A stretch of DNA of 64,000 nt from Pseudomonas capeferrum (GTDB lineage: Bacteria > Pseudomonadota > Gammaproteobacteria > Pseudomonadales > Pseudomonadaceae): assembly GCF_000731675.1 (NCBI RefSeq), contig NZ_JMIT01000005.1:281430-345429 (forward strand), written 5' to 3'. The translations under genes were made by a program, and so were the position numbers. A model generated the notes under the pieces. That model did not search any database, was not told the DNA's origin, and was given only the letters and a program-made list of their open reading frames with translations. Positions 26,183-35,312 of the stretch are shown one piece after another (positions within the stretch are counted from its first letter, which is position 1; every line of letters starts with the position of its first letter).

Positions 26183-26641
26183 TCAGCACAGCTCACGCAC
26201 TTCGGCGTGCGGTACCAGCTTCATGAACTGCTCCATGCTCATGTGGATCAGGTGATCGTGGTCACCTGCCTCCAGGTAGACATCACCTTGGCGGGTAAGG
26301 GTCGGGTCGAGCATCATTTTTATCGCGTAGGCATCGCCAAGCGCCGGTACCGCGCCCCGTTCGCAATCACCGAACAGGCTCGGCAAGCCGCTTTCGCGGG
26401 TCAGTTGCCAGGCGCCGGACATGCGTACCTTGCTCATGTCCAGGTGCCGGTTGGCCGGTAGCACGGCCATGATGTAGTTGCCATGCCGGTCATCGAGCAT
26501 CACCGACTTGGCGACCCGCTCGGCGGGTACGCCGGCCGTGCGGGCCGATTCCAGGCTGGTGGCCGAATGTGGATGGGGAATGATGTCGTAGTCGCAGTTG
26601 GCCTTGTCCAGGCGAGCCTGCAGCGTCTTTGCCATGCGCAT
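26183..26641 (-). CDS. YbaK/ProX-type aminoacyl-tRNA deacylase
   Basis: Protein of 152 aa of the YbaK/EbsC family, which hydrolyses mischarged tRNAs such as Ala- or Cys-tRNAPro. Seen are the core VAKSVMLDDRHGNYIMAVLPANRHLD with the conserved Lys, and a GDCERGAVPALGDAY segment typical of the family. GGAGG lies six bases before the ATG at 26641. Which mischarged tRNA it edits cannot be told from the sequence. Confidence 0.85.
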   Translation of the reverse strand: MRMAKTLQARLDKANCDYDIIPHPHSATSLESARTAGVPAERVAKSVMLDDRHGNYIMAVLPANRHLDMSKVRMSGAWQLTRESGLPSLFGDCERGAVPALGDAYAIKMMLDPTLTRQGDVYLEAGDHDHLIHMSMEQFMKLVPHAEVRELC

Positions 26642-26738
26642 GATGCACCTCCGCAGTTACCCCCAATCTTCAATTTTAGGCCTTGGGCCGCCAGCCATGA
26701 CTAAACTTGTGTAATAGAGGCGAACGAGGTGACGACAG

Positions 26739-28079
26739 GTGGCCGCTCGCTGGTGGCGCTGGCTGTTGCTGTTGATGCTGCTCGGGTTGACGCCGAGCGG
26801 CCAGGCCGCGCCCGGAGCGGTCTGGGTGTTGAGCATCGACGATGCCATCGGCCCGGCCAGTGCAGACTACCTGGTGCGCAGCCTGGACCAGGCCCAGGCG
26901 CAGGGCGCGCAACTGGTGGTCATTCGCATGGATACGCCCGGCGGCCTGGACAGCGCCATGCGCCAGATGATCAAGGCAATACTCGCCAGCCCCGTGCCAG
27001 TTGCAAGCTTCGTCGCCCCCAGCGGGGCGCGGGCTGCCAGTGCTGGCACCTATATCCTCTATGCCAGCCATGTTGCAGCCATGGCCCCAGGGACCAACCT
27101 GGGGGCTGCCACACCGGTGCAGATCGGCGGCGCCCCCAAGGACGACAAGGCCAGGCCCGGTGACGATGAGCAAACCCTCGCCCGCAAACAGGTCAATGAC
27201 GCCGCCGCCTACATACGGGGCCTGGCGCAGATGCGCGGGCGCAATGCCGATTGGGCGGAGAAGGCGGTGCGTGAAGCGGTCAGCCTGTCAGCCAGCGAGG
27301 CCATGCAGCTGAAGGTGATCGACTGGGTGGCGAACGACCTGCCAGACCTGCTGCGCCAGCTCGATGGCAAGACGCTGGAGGTTGCCGGCCAACCACGGCA
27401 ACTGCACACCCGCGATGCCAGCCTGGTCGAGCACCTGCCGGACTGGCGCACGCGCTTGCTGGCGGTGATCACCAACCCCAGCGTGGCGCTGATGCTGATC
27501 ATGGTCGGCGTGTACGGCCTGCTGTTCGAGTTCATGAGCCCTGGCTCCGCCGTTGGCGGCGTGATCGGCGGCATCTGCCTGCTGTTGGCGCTGTATGCCC
27601 TGCAGTTGCTGCCGGTGAGCTACGCCGGGGTCGCGCTGATTTTGCTTGGGCTGGCCTTCATGATCGCCGAAGCGTTCTTGCCCAGCTTCGGCGTGGTCGG
27701 TTTTGGCGGCATCGTTGCGTTCGTGGTCGGTGCGGTCATCTTGATGGATACCGATGCCCCCGGCTTTGGCATCCCCTTGGCGTTCATCGCCAGCCTGGCG
27801 CTGCTTTCGGCGCTGTTCATCGGTGGCGTGCTGGGCATGGCGCTGAAAACGCGCAAACGCGCCTTGGTCAGCGGTGATGCCGGGCTGGTCGGCAGCCTGG
27901 TCACCGTCACCCAGGTGCTGGCAGACAACCCGTACTGCGGCTCGGTACAGGCGCAGGGCGAACAGTGGCAGGTACAGTGCGCGACGCCACTGCAACCTGG
28001 CCAACACGTGCGCGTCATGGCGCGTCGCGGCGTGATGCTGGAGGTAAGCGCCGCTGCACCTTCGGCGCAAGGAGAATGA
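26739..28079 (+). CDS. NfeD-family membrane serine protease (ClpP-like)
   Basis: Protein of 446 aa. A signal/anchor at 5-24 is followed by a ClpP-class protease domain (about 28-225) with the oxyanion segment MDTPGG and the nucleophile Ser in PSGARAASAGTYI. Four or more membrane helices (about 240-360) and a small OB-fold NfeD domain (about 380-440) follow. Long NfeD proteins cleave or regulate stomatin partners in the membrane. A GTG start at 26739 is preceded by GAGGTG at seven bases. The stop is two bases before the slipin start, so the pair is an operon. Confidence 0.88.
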   Translation: MAARWWRWLLLLMLLGLTPSGQAAPGAVWVLSIDDAIGPASADYLVRSLDQAQAQGAQLVVIRMDTPGGLDSAMRQMIKAILASPVPVASFVAPSGARAASAGTYILYASHVAAMAPGTNLGAATPVQIGGAPKDDKARPGDDEQTLARKQVNDAAAYIRGLAQMRGRNADWAEKAVREAVSLSASEAMQLKVIDWVANDLPDLLRQLDGKTLEVAGQPRQLHTRDASLVEHLPDWRTRLLAVITNPSVALMLIMVGVYGLLFEFMSPGSAVGGVIGGICLLLALYALQLLPVSYAGVALILLGLAFMIAEAFLPSFGVVGFGGIVAFVVGAVILMDTDAPGFGIPLAFIASLALLSALFIGGVLGMALKTRKRALVSGDAGLVGSLVTVTQVLADNPYCGSVQAQGEQWQVQCATPLQPGQHVRVMARRGVMLEVSAAAPSAQGE

Positions 28080-28081
28080 CG

Positions 28082-28834
28082 ATGTTCATGCAATTGGGTT
28101 TCGGCGCCCTGCTGATGCTGCTGGGCGTGCTGTTGCTGTCGGCGTTCCGTATCTTGCGAGAGTACGAGCGCGGCGTGGTGTTCCAGCTGGGGCGCTTCTG
28201 GCAGGTCAAAGGGCCGGGGCTGATCTTGCTGATCCCGGTCATCCAGCAGATGGTCCGGGTAGACCTGCGCACGGTCGTGCTGGATGTGCCGCCGCAGGAT
28301 GTGATCACCCGCGACAACGTCTCGGTAAAGGTCAATGCGGTGCTGTACTTCCGCGTGCTCGACCCGCAAAAAGCCATCATTCAGGTCGAGGACTTTCTCG
28401 TCGCCACCAGCCAACTGGCCCAGACCACCCTGCGCGCAGTGCTCGGCAAGCACGAACTGGACGAGCTGCTGGCCGAACGCGAGCAGCTCAACGCCGACAT
28501 ACGCCAAGTGCTGGATGCGCAAACCGATGCCTGGGGCATCAAAGTGGCCAATGTCGAGATCAAGCACGTCGACCTCAATGAATCGATGGTGCGTGCCATC
28601 GCACGCCAAGCCGAGGCCGAACGTGAACGGCGGGCCAAGGTGATCCATGCCGAAGGGGAATTGCAGGCGTCCGAGAAACTGATGCAGGCGGCGCAGATGC
28701 TCAGCAAGGAGCCGGGGGCCATGCAATTGCGCTATATGCAGACGCTGGGGGCGATAGCCGGGGACAAGAGCTCGACCATCGTGTTTCCGCTGCCGTTGGA
28801 TTTGCTCAAGGGGTTTGTGGAAAAACCGAAATAG
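28082..28834 (+). CDS. Slipin, SPFH/stomatin-like membrane protein
   Basis: SPFH protein of 250 aa. An N-terminal hydrophobic hairpin (5-22), a PHB domain (about 25-190) with EYERGVVFQLGRFW and DVPPQDVITRDNVSVKVNAVLYFRV, and a C-terminal helical tail (EAERERRAKVIHAEGELQASEKL) are visible. Slipins oligomerise at the membrane and work with NfeD proteases. GGAG lies seven bases before the ATG at 28082. It is followed by a strong terminator. Confidence 0.9.
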   Translation: MFMQLGFGALLMLLGVLLLSAFRILREYERGVVFQLGRFWQVKGPGLILLIPVIQQMVRVDLRTVVLDVPPQDVITRDNVSVKVNAVLYFRVLDPQKAIIQVEDFLVATSQLAQTTLRAVLGKHELDELLAEREQLNADIRQVLDAQTDAWGIKVANVEIKHVDLNESMVRAIARQAEAERERRAKVIHAEGELQASEKLMQAAQMLSKEPGAMQLRYMQTLGAIAGDKSSTIVFPLPLDLLKGFVEKPK

Positions 28835-28858
28835 CGGCGGTGCGGCGATCCGACTTGC

Positions 28859-28904
28859 CCCGCGAACACCGGCGAAGCCGGTGCCATCACTCGCGGGCTT
28901 TTTT
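28859..28904 (+). terminator. Terminator with REP-like hairpins after the slipin gene
   Basis: An inner hairpin (CACCGGC/GCCGGTG) sits inside an outer stem (CCCGCGA/TCGCGGG) followed by CTTTTTT. The T-run reaches the last bases of the LysE-type gene on the other strand. Confidence 0.85.
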
Positions 28905-29536
28905 CAGATAGGCGCGCGGCGCAGGGTCGCCAGGAAGGTCGCCGCGCCGAGGAACAACCCGGCAAAGGTACGGTTCAGCCGCTTCTGCTGCTTGGGCGTA
29001 CGCAGCAGGCGCAGCACGCGCGAAGCCAGGCCGGTGTAACCCGCCATCACCAGCATGTCGACGGTGATCATGGTCACGGTGATTGCCACGTACTGCGGCA
29101 GCAGCGCTTCATGGGGATTGATGAACTGCGGCAGCACCGCCAGCATGAACACCAAGGCCTTGGGGTTGCTGACGTTGACCAGAAAACCACGGAACACCAG
29201 GCTCAGCGGTTTGCCGATGGGGCGTACGGCAGGCTCGTCACTCATGTCCATCGGCAACGCACGCCATTGCTTGTAGGCGAGGTACACCAGGTAGGCGACG
29301 CCAAACCACTTGATGATCGTGAAGGCAGTGGCGGACGCAGCAAGGATGGCGCCGACGCCGGCGGCAATGATGGCGATCTGCACAATCAGGCCAATCTGCA
29401 GGCCCAGGGCGTTCCAGTAACCGCGCCAGAAACCGTACTGCAGGCCGCTGGACATCGAGGCAATCGCCCCGGCCCCCGGTGAAAGGCTGATCACCCAACA
29501 CGCAGCAAAGAAGCCCAACCACACTTCCATCGACAT
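28904..29536 (-). CDS. LysE/RhtB-family amino acid exporter
   Basis: Inner-membrane protein of 210 aa with about six helices. The family signature is near the N-terminus (WVISLSPGAGAIASMSSGLQYG), and NVSNPKALVFMLAVLPQF is present. These proteins export amino acids or their derivatives; the substrate is unknown here. GAGG lies six bases before the ATG at 29536; GTG at 29539 and ATG at 29530 are alternatives. The C-terminus overlaps the terminator of the convergent slipin gene. Confidence 0.87.
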   Translation of the reverse strand: MSMEVWLGFFAACWVISLSPGAGAIASMSSGLQYGFWRGYWNALGLQIGLIVQIAIIAAGVGAILAASATAFTIIKWFGVAYLVYLAYKQWRALPMDMSDEPAVRPIGKPLSLVFRGFLVNVSNPKALVFMLAVLPQFINPHEALLPQYVAITVTMITVDMLVMAGYTGLASRVLRLLRTPKQQKRLNRTFAGLFLGAATFLATLRRAPI

Positions 29537-29660
29537 CACACACCTCGCTCGAACATATGTTGCAAAACGTTAAGCTAAGGTGTTGGTGAAAAAATAACCA
29601 GCGATTTTTTGAGTGTGTGCGGGGGTTGTAGCGGCCTCTTTGCTGGCCAATGTCAGGGGG

Positions 29661-30248
29661 TCAGTCAGACTCGCTCGACAAGTCCCTGTTCAGGCCCTGC
29701 ACTTCAGCCCCCCGCCAGCGCCGCACCGACTTCTGGAAGAACTGGCTGTTGGGCACTTGCACCAGCGCCCCGCCCGCCTCGGGCAATTCCATCAGCGTGG
29801 TGAACAGCAGGTTGATGGCTATGACCCGGCCTTTGACCCCAGGCTTGTCCAGGGTATCGACCAACTCCACCACATCGCCGATGCGAAACGGCCCGACGGT
29901 GAAGATCAACACTGCGCACAGCAGGTTGGAAAGCACGCTCCACATGGCGAAGAAGGCCACCGCGGCCACCGCGACGAAACCGGACAGCGCCGTCCACAGC
30001 ACCGTCGCAGAAACCCCCATGCGCTCCAGCACGAACAGCAGTGCGCTGCCCATGATCAACCAGCGCAGGCTGCCACGCACCGGCACCAGCAACTCCGGCG
30101 GCAATGGATAACGCTGGCCCAGACGGCTGAGGCCACGGGCGATGACGCGCTGCAGCACGAAGGCGGCGGCCAGGATCAGCAGAATCTGCAACCCCAGCCA
30201 GAAGGTATCCATCCATTGCCCCGGCAGCAGCGAGCGCAACTCCTCCAT
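29661..30248 (-). CDS. Short MscS-family mechanosensitive channel
   Basis: Protein of 195 aa. Helices at about 15-35, 60-78 and 85-120 are followed by the MscS beta domain (FTVGPFRIGDVVELVD... GRVIAINLLFTTLMELPEAGGALVQVPNSQFF). It ends soon after the beta domain and lacks most of the large alpha/beta cytoplasmic cage found in E. coli MscS (286 aa). Its ATG overlaps the stop of the ABC-F gene (TGATG), so the two are coupled. Gating ability without the cage is uncertain. Confidence 0.83.
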   Translation of the reverse strand: MEELRSLLPGQWMDTFWLGLQILLILAAAFVLQRVIARGLSRLGQRYPLPPELLVPVRGSLRWLIMGSALLFVLERMGVSATVLWTALSGFVAVAAVAFFAMWSVLSNLLCAVLIFTVGPFRIGDVVELVDTLDKPGVKGRVIAINLLFTTLMELPEAGGALVQVPNSQFFQKSVRRWRGAEVQGLNRDLSSESD

Positions 30249-32158
30249 CAGGACAGCGCCTCGAGCTCGGCCTGCATGCTTTCGAGGGTTTCCAAGGCTT
30301 CCATCCAGCCCTCTTCCAGCTCGCCTTCACGCTGCTTGAGCTTGCTCTGGCGGGCCAGCAGGTCACGCAGTTCATCCTTGCGCGCCGCCTCGTAGACGCC
30401 ACTGTCACCCAGCGCGGTCTCGATCTCGGCCAGCTGGCCGTGCACTTGGTTGAGCTCGGCCTCCAGCTTGTCGGCCGCTTTCTTGTGCGGTGCCAACTGC
30501 TGACGCAAGGCCGCTGCCGCCTGGCGCTGGGCCTTCTTGTCAGTCTTGTCCGGGTTGGCTGGGGCGTTGCTGGCCGGCGCACTGCGCTGACGGTAGTCGA
30601 GCAGCCAGCGGCTGTAGTCTTCCAGGTCGCCATCGAAGGTACCGACCTTGCCGTCGGCCACCAGCAGGAAGTCGTCGGTGGTGCTCTTGAGCAGGTGACG
30701 GTCGTGGGAAACCACCACCACGGCACCGGCGAACTCCTGCAGGGCCATGGTCAGGGCCAGGCGCATTTCCAGGTCGAGGTGGTTGGTCGGTTCGTCCAGC
30801 AGCAACAGGTTCGGCCGCTCCCAGGCGATCAGCGCCAGGGCCAGCCGGGCCTTCTCGCCGCCGGAGAAATTCACCACCGGTTCGTCGACACGGTTGCCAT
30901 GAAAATCGAAGCCGCCGAGGAAGTCGCGCAACGTCTGCTCGCGCTCTGTGGGGGCAATGCGCTGCAGGTGAAGCAGCGGGCTGGCCTTGTCGTCCAGGGA
31001 GTCGAGCTGGTGCTGGGCAAAATAACCCACGGCCAGGTTCTCGCCACGGACCAGGCGCCCCGACAGCGGTGCCAGCTCGCCAGCGAGGTTCTTGATCAGG
31101 GTCGACTTGCCCGCACCATTGGGGCCGAGCAGGCCGATGCGCGCACCCGGCACCAGCTGCAGCTTGACCTTCTCCAGGATGGCTTTGTCGCCATAGCCCA
31201 GACAGCCCTCGGACATGTCCAGCAGCGGGCTGGAAATTTTCTGCGATTCGCGGAAGACGAAATCGAACGGCGAATCGACATGCGCCGCCGACAGTTCTTC
31301 CATACGTTCCAGGGCCTTGATTCGGCTCTGTGCCTGGCGGGCCTTGGTGGCTTGCGCCTTGAAGCGGGCGATGTACTTTTCCATGTGCGCGCGCTGGGCC
31401 TGCTGCTTCTCGTAGGCTTGCTGCTGTTGCGCCAGGCGCTCGGCACGGGTGCGCTCGAACGCGCTGTAACCGCCCTTGTACAGGTTGAGCTTGCGCTGCT
31501 CGACGTGCAGCACGTGGTCGACCACAGCATCGAGGAAATCGCGGTCGTGGGAAATCAGCAGCAAGGTGCCGGGGTAACCCTTGAGCCAGTCTTCCAGCCA
31601 GAGGATCGCATCCAGGTCCAGGTGGTTGGTGGGCTCATCGAGCAGCAGCAGGTCGGACGGGCACATCAGCGCCTGCGCCAGGCTCAGACGCATCCGCCAG
31701 CCACCGGAGAAGTCACCGACACGGCGGTCCATCTGCTCGTTGGTGAAACCCAGGCCTGCCAGCAGCTTGCGCGCGCGGGCATCGGCGGTATAGCCGTCGG
31801 CACTTTCCAGCTCACTGTGCAGGCGGGCCAGGGCGGTGCCGTCATGCGCCGTTTCGGCTACGGCAAGCTCGGCCTGCACCTTGCGCAGGCGCACGTCGCC
31901 ATCGAGCACATAGTCCACGGCCAAGCGGTCGAGGGTGTCGACCTCCTGGCGCATGTGGGCTATGCGCCAGTCGCCGGGCAGCTGGCAGTCGCCGGAATCG
32001 GGCGAAAGCTCACCGCGCAGCAAGGCGAACAGGCTGGATTTTCCGGCGCCGTTGGCGCCGATCAAACCGGCCTTGTGGCCGGCGTGCAAGGTCATCTCGG
32101 CGCCTTCTAGCAAGCGCTGCGGACCACGCTGTAAAGTGAGGTTGGATAGTCTGATCAT
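30248..32158 (-). CDS. ABC-F ATPase, YheS/Uup-like
   Basis: Soluble protein of 636 aa with two ABC ATPase domains (about 1-245 and 310-525), a linker of charged helices between them, and a C-terminal coiled coil (about 550-636). Walker A motifs are GANGAGKSS and GPNGAGKST; signatures are FSGGWRMR and FSGGEKAR; both Walker B motifs read LLLLDEPTNHLDL. ABC-F proteins act on the ribosome. The neighbours (TIGR02444-type gene, algP) match the block seen in P. aeruginosa. Confidence 0.9.
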   Translation of the reverse strand: MIRLSNLTLQRGPQRLLEGAEMTLHAGHKAGLIGANGAGKSSLFALLRGELSPDSGDCQLPGDWRIAHMRQEVDTLDRLAVDYVLDGDVRLRKVQAELAVAETAHDGTALARLHSELESADGYTADARARKLLAGLGFTNEQMDRRVGDFSGGWRMRLSLAQALMCPSDLLLLDEPTNHLDLDAILWLEDWLKGYPGTLLLISHDRDFLDAVVDHVLHVEQRKLNLYKGGYSAFERTRAERLAQQQQAYEKQQAQRAHMEKYIARFKAQATKARQAQSRIKALERMEELSAAHVDSPFDFVFRESQKISSPLLDMSEGCLGYGDKAILEKVKLQLVPGARIGLLGPNGAGKSTLIKNLAGELAPLSGRLVRGENLAVGYFAQHQLDSLDDKASPLLHLQRIAPTEREQTLRDFLGGFDFHGNRVDEPVVNFSGGEKARLALALIAWERPNLLLLDEPTNHLDLEMRLALTMALQEFAGAVVVVSHDRHLLKSTTDDFLLVADGKVGTFDGDLEDYSRWLLDYRQRSAPASNAPANPDKTDKKAQRQAAAALRQQLAPHKKAADKLEAELNQVHGQLAEIETALGDSGVYEAARKDELRDLLARQSKLKQREGELEEGWMEALETLESMQAELEALS

Positions 32159-32208
32159 GATGGTCGCGGAGTCTACCAGCTTCCTCGGCCCGTAGCGTGA
32201 GTGGAATC

Positions 32209-32691
32209 ATGTGCACCGACCTGTGGAATCACGCCTTGGCCTTGTATGCCAGGCCCGGCGTGGAAGAGGCCTGCCTTGGCGTGCAAGCGCTGGGCGGCGA
32301 CGTTTGCCTGTTGCTCTGTGCGACCTGGCTGCAAGCACGCGGCGTGGCCGTGACTGAGCAGCGCGCGCAAGCCCTGGTTGATATCGCCGAACCTTGGCAG
32401 CGTGAGGTGGTGGCCCCGTTACGTGGCCTGCGTCAACAATGGCGCACGGCAGCGCGCAACGATGCGCTGTTGGCGGCATTGCGTGAGCAGGTAAAGGGGC
32501 TGGAATTGCAGGCCGAGAAGACCTTGCTGGCACGCTTGCAGGCGCTTTCGCAACAGTGGCCCGCAGACTCTCACGAGCCCACGGACGACTGGCTGGCCCG
32601 GCTAGCGCCGGACCAGGCCCGAGAACACCGCGCGCTGCATCAATTGCGCGTCGCGGCGGCAGCGCTTCAGGAGGCCGAAGACGGCGCCTGA
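32209..32691 (+). CDS. TIGR02444-type conserved protein
   Basis: Protein of 160 aa starting MCTDLWNHALALYARPGVEEACL with GDVCLLLCATWL, the pattern of the TIGR02444 family of gamma-proteobacteria. Function unknown. GAGTGGA lies just before the ATG at 32209; the frame is open from a GTG at 32197. Its last 25 bases overlap the end of algP on the other strand. Confidence 0.82.
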   Translation: MCTDLWNHALALYARPGVEEACLGVQALGGDVCLLLCATWLQARGVAVTEQRAQALVDIAEPWQREVVAPLRGLRQQWRTAARNDALLAALREQVKGLELQAEKTLLARLQALSQQWPADSHEPTDDWLARLAPDQAREHRALHQLRVAAAALQEAEDGA

Positions 32692-33722
32692 GCCGGGGTG
32701 CTGGCAGGTGCCGAAGCGGCCGGGGCCGGGGCGGCCGAATTGGTCGCGGCAGCAGGCGTGCTGGTGGCAGCCGTGGCCGGCTTGGTTTCGGCTGGCTTGG
32801 CGGCCGCTGGCTTGGCTGCAGCTGGCTTGGCGGCTGCTCTCACCGCCGGTTTTGCAGCGGGTTTGGCGGCTGGTTTGGCGGCGGCACGCGCGGGTGCCTT
32901 GGCGGCAACGGCCGGTTTCGCTGCAGGCTTGGCCGCTGCTGTTTTAGCCGGGGCTTTGGCAGCGGCGGGTTTGGCTGCAGGCTTGGCGGGTGCCTTGGCA
33001 GCAGCTGGCTTAGCTGCGGGTTTGGCAGCAGCAGCCTTGGCCGGGGCTTTGGCAGCAGCTGGCTTGGCTGCGGGTTTGGCAGCAGCAGCCTTGGCCGGAG
33101 CTTTGCCAGCGGCTGGTTTGGCGGCTGGCTTGGCCGCAGGCTTGGCGGCGGCGGTTTTGGCTGGCGCCTTGGCGGCAGCGGGTTTAGCGGCAGCTTTGGC
33201 TGGCGCCTTGGCAGTGGCGGCTTTGGCGGCTGGCTTGGCGGCGGTGCGAGCGGCTGGCTTGGTAGCGGCGGCTTTCGCCGGTGCTTTGGCAGCGGCCGGT
33301 TTTGCAGCCTTGGCGGCTACGGCGCGCTGGTCCAGTGCTTTGCTGGCGGCTTCACGCACCTTGCCCACACCCTGGGCCAGCTTCAGGCTGTCCTGGGCAT
33401 CACGTTTGAGTTGCTGGATATAGGTGCGGGTCTGGGTCTGGCGGTCCTTGAGCGAGTCGAGCAACCCTTCAAGTTCACCAATGGCTTTCTGGGCCTTGGA
33501 CTGCGCCTTGGCTTTACCTGCCTTGGCCGCGTCCTGCATTTTCAGGCGACCATTGTGCAGTTTCTCTTGTGCCTTGCCCCGTTGCTTTTCCAACTTGGCC
33601 AGCAGTTTTTCCGCATCAGCCAGCGCTTGCGAGCAGGCATCTTCCAAATGTTCGAGCAGGCTGCCCGAAAGTTGCTGGAGCAGGTGCAACGGCGTACTTA
33701 CTGGCTTCTTTTTGGCCGACAT
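32667..33722 (-). CDS. algP: AlgP, histone H1-like DNA-binding protein
   Basis: Protein of 351 aa. The N-terminal about 125 residues are charged and helical (LLAKLEKQRGKAQEKL..., probable coiled coil). The rest is a long run of AAKPAA/KAPAKAA motifs like the tail of eukaryotic histone H1. AlgP in P. aeruginosa binds DNA and affects alginate genes. Its C-terminus overlaps the TIGR02444-type gene by 25 bases. The repeated DNA (about 32790-33310) is prone to length change. Confidence 0.92.
   Translation of the reverse strand: MSAKKKPVSTPLHLLQQLSGSLLEHLEDACSQALADAEKLLAKLEKQRGKAQEKLHNGRLKMQDAAKAGKAKAQSKAQKAIGELEGLLDSLKDRQTQTRTYIQQLKRDAQDSLKLAQGVGKVREAASKALDQRAVAAKAAKPAAAKAPAKAAATKPAARTAAKPAAKAATAKAPAKAAAKPAAAKAPAKTAAAKPAAKPAAKPAAGKAPAKAAAAKPAAKPAAAKAPAKAAAAKPAAKPAAAKAPAKPAAKPAAAKAPAKTAAAKPAAKPAVAAKAPARAAAKPAAKPAAKPAVRAAAKPAAAKPAAAKPAETKPATAATSTPAAATNSAAPAPAASAPASTPAQAPSSAS
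32790..33310. repeat. Degenerate Lys-Pro-Ala-Ala repeat tract of algP
   Basis: Many short near-repeats of GCTGGCTTGGC-type units (plus strand) encode the KPAA motifs. Their number is expected to vary between strains and to be hard to assemble. Confidence 0.85.
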
Positions 33723-33950
33723 GGTTTACCTCCTGGCTGACGAGATTGCGGCTCATACTATGCTTCTGCTGCTACCGCCGCTAGGGCATGTTGACAGTAA
33801 TATTTACGCCGCGTTGCATGCCTGGGCAAAGTTGTTATCTTGCAGCTCCGTGAAAGTGTAGTTGCTGAATTAAGCGTTGCTCATATTTGGCTGATACTGG
33901 CCCACCCCGATGTTGGCTGTAACGGCCCGCTCATTGCGCAGGAACTGCCC

Positions 33951-34601
33951 ATGCCTCGTTTTCTTGTTTTAGGTTTGTGCCTGGTGGCGCCCTTTGCCCT
34001 GGCCAATGCGGACGACCACGACCTGGCTTACAGCCTGGGCGCCAGCCTGGGCGAGCGCTTGCGCACCGAGATGCCTGGCTTGCAACTGGACGCCTTGGTC
34101 GAAGGCCTGCGCCAGTCCTATCAAGGGCAGCCGCTGAAGCTCGACAAGGCACGCATGCAGGCCGTACTGCAGCAGCATGAGGCGCAGGCAGACAGCACGG
34201 CGGAGCAGGCCGAGGCAGACAAGCTCAAGGCGGTGGAAACACGCTTCATGGCCAACGAGCGGGCACGGGCCGGTGTGCATGAGCTACCCGAAGGCGTGCT
34301 CTACAGCGAACTGCAAAGTGGCGCCGGGGCACAGCCCAAAGCGGGGGGCAAGGTACAGGTTCGTTACGTAGGCAGGTTGCCGGACGGCTCGGTGTTCGAT
34401 CAGAACCAACAGCCGCAGTGGTTCAGCCTGGGCTCGGTGATCGAGGGGTGGCAGGTGGCCTTGCCTCGGATGCATGCAGGCGCCAAATGGCGCCTGGTGA
34501 TTCCGTCGGCACAAGCCTACGGCGCAGAGGGCGCGGGTGACCTGATCGCACCCTATACGCCTTTGGTATTCGAGATCGAACTGCTGGCAGTTGGCGACTG
34601 A
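33951..34601 (+). CDS. FKBP-type peptidyl-prolyl isomerase, exported
   Basis: Protein of 216 aa with a signal peptide (FLVLGLCLVAPFALA, cleavage near 19), an N-terminal helical dimer region (about 25-105) and a FKBP domain (about 115-214: VQVRYVGRLPDGSVFD, VIEGWQVALPRMHAGAKWRLVIPS, FEIELLAV). This is the Mip/FkpA arrangement, so a periplasmic folding helper. AGGA lies eight bases before the ATG at 33951. Confidence 0.9.
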   Translation: MPRFLVLGLCLVAPFALANADDHDLAYSLGASLGERLRTEMPGLQLDALVEGLRQSYQGQPLKLDKARMQAVLQQHEAQADSTAEQAEADKLKAVETRFMANERARAGVHELPEGVLYSELQSGAGAQPKAGGKVQVRYVGRLPDGSVFDQNQQPQWFSLGSVIEGWQVALPRMHAGAKWRLVIPSAQAYGAEGAGDLIAPYTPLVFEIELLAVGD

Positions 34602-34610
34602 CGCCAAGCC

Positions 34611-35081
34611 TCAGGCTTCGACTGCGCCCTCTTCCTTGTGCGCGTTGTGCAGCACCTCGATCAGGCAATCTTCCAGCTCGAAGCGCTCGTGCAGCAGGCC
34701 ACCCAGCTTGGCCAGTTTTTCGGCGAAGCGCTCAGGGTCCTTGCACTCGCCCTTCTCGCAATGGTCATTGAATGCCAGGGCGATCTGGGTACTGTCATCG
34801 ATACGTGGGTTGATCTGTGTGGCCAGTTCAAGGCCACGCGTATCACCGAAGGCCTTGGCTTCGCTGACCAACTGTTCGCTGACCTCGAAGTGCCAGGCCG
34901 ACACGTAGTCGACCAGGACCGCACAGAAATCGCGGTTCTTGTCCTTGTCGGCGAAGGCCGGCTTGGCGTCGCGCAACGCGCGGAAAGCCTGCACCAGCTC
35001 CTGGCGCTCCAAAAGCCAACGGTCGATCAGCTTATGAACCCCGCCCCAGCGTTCCTGGGCGTTCTGACAACTATCGAGCAT
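34611..35081 (-). CDS. algQ: Anti-sigma-70 factor Rsd/AlgQ
   Basis: Soluble protein of 156 aa, all helical, of the Rsd/AlgQ family that binds region 4 of RpoD and favours alternative sigma factors. Typical sequence includes MLDSCQNAQERWGGVHKLIDRWLLERQELV and HFEVSEQLVSEA. A purine-rich ribosome site (GAAGAG) precedes the ATG at 35081. Confidence 0.92.
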   Translation of the reverse strand: MLDSCQNAQERWGGVHKLIDRWLLERQELVQAFRALRDAKPAFADKDKNRDFCAVLVDYVSAWHFEVSEQLVSEAKAFGDTRGLELATQINPRIDDSTQIALAFNDHCEKGECKDPERFAEKLAKLGGLLHERFELEDCLIEVLHNAHKEEGAVEA

Positions 35082-35312
35082 GGCGATCTCTTCCCTTCTG
35101 GGTAGATGCCGCTGCACCTCGCACCACGACCGCGCAGCACAAAGGTGACATCAGCAGGACGGCATCGAGCAGTTGTATTTTCGGTATGCGTGCTGGGAGA
35201 TTATTCCCGCGCGTGCTGACCATCAAGGTACTCAGCAGACAAAGTTCATACAAGTGTTTAATACCCCCTGGCAACGCCATTGGTCGCGATGGCGCCCCAG
35301 GCGTGCGCCAGG

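Noticed and set aside
32790..33310. Short regular repeats that look array-like, considered as a CRISPR
   Set aside because: Units are not separated by unique spacers, are in frame with algP and encode KPAA motifs.
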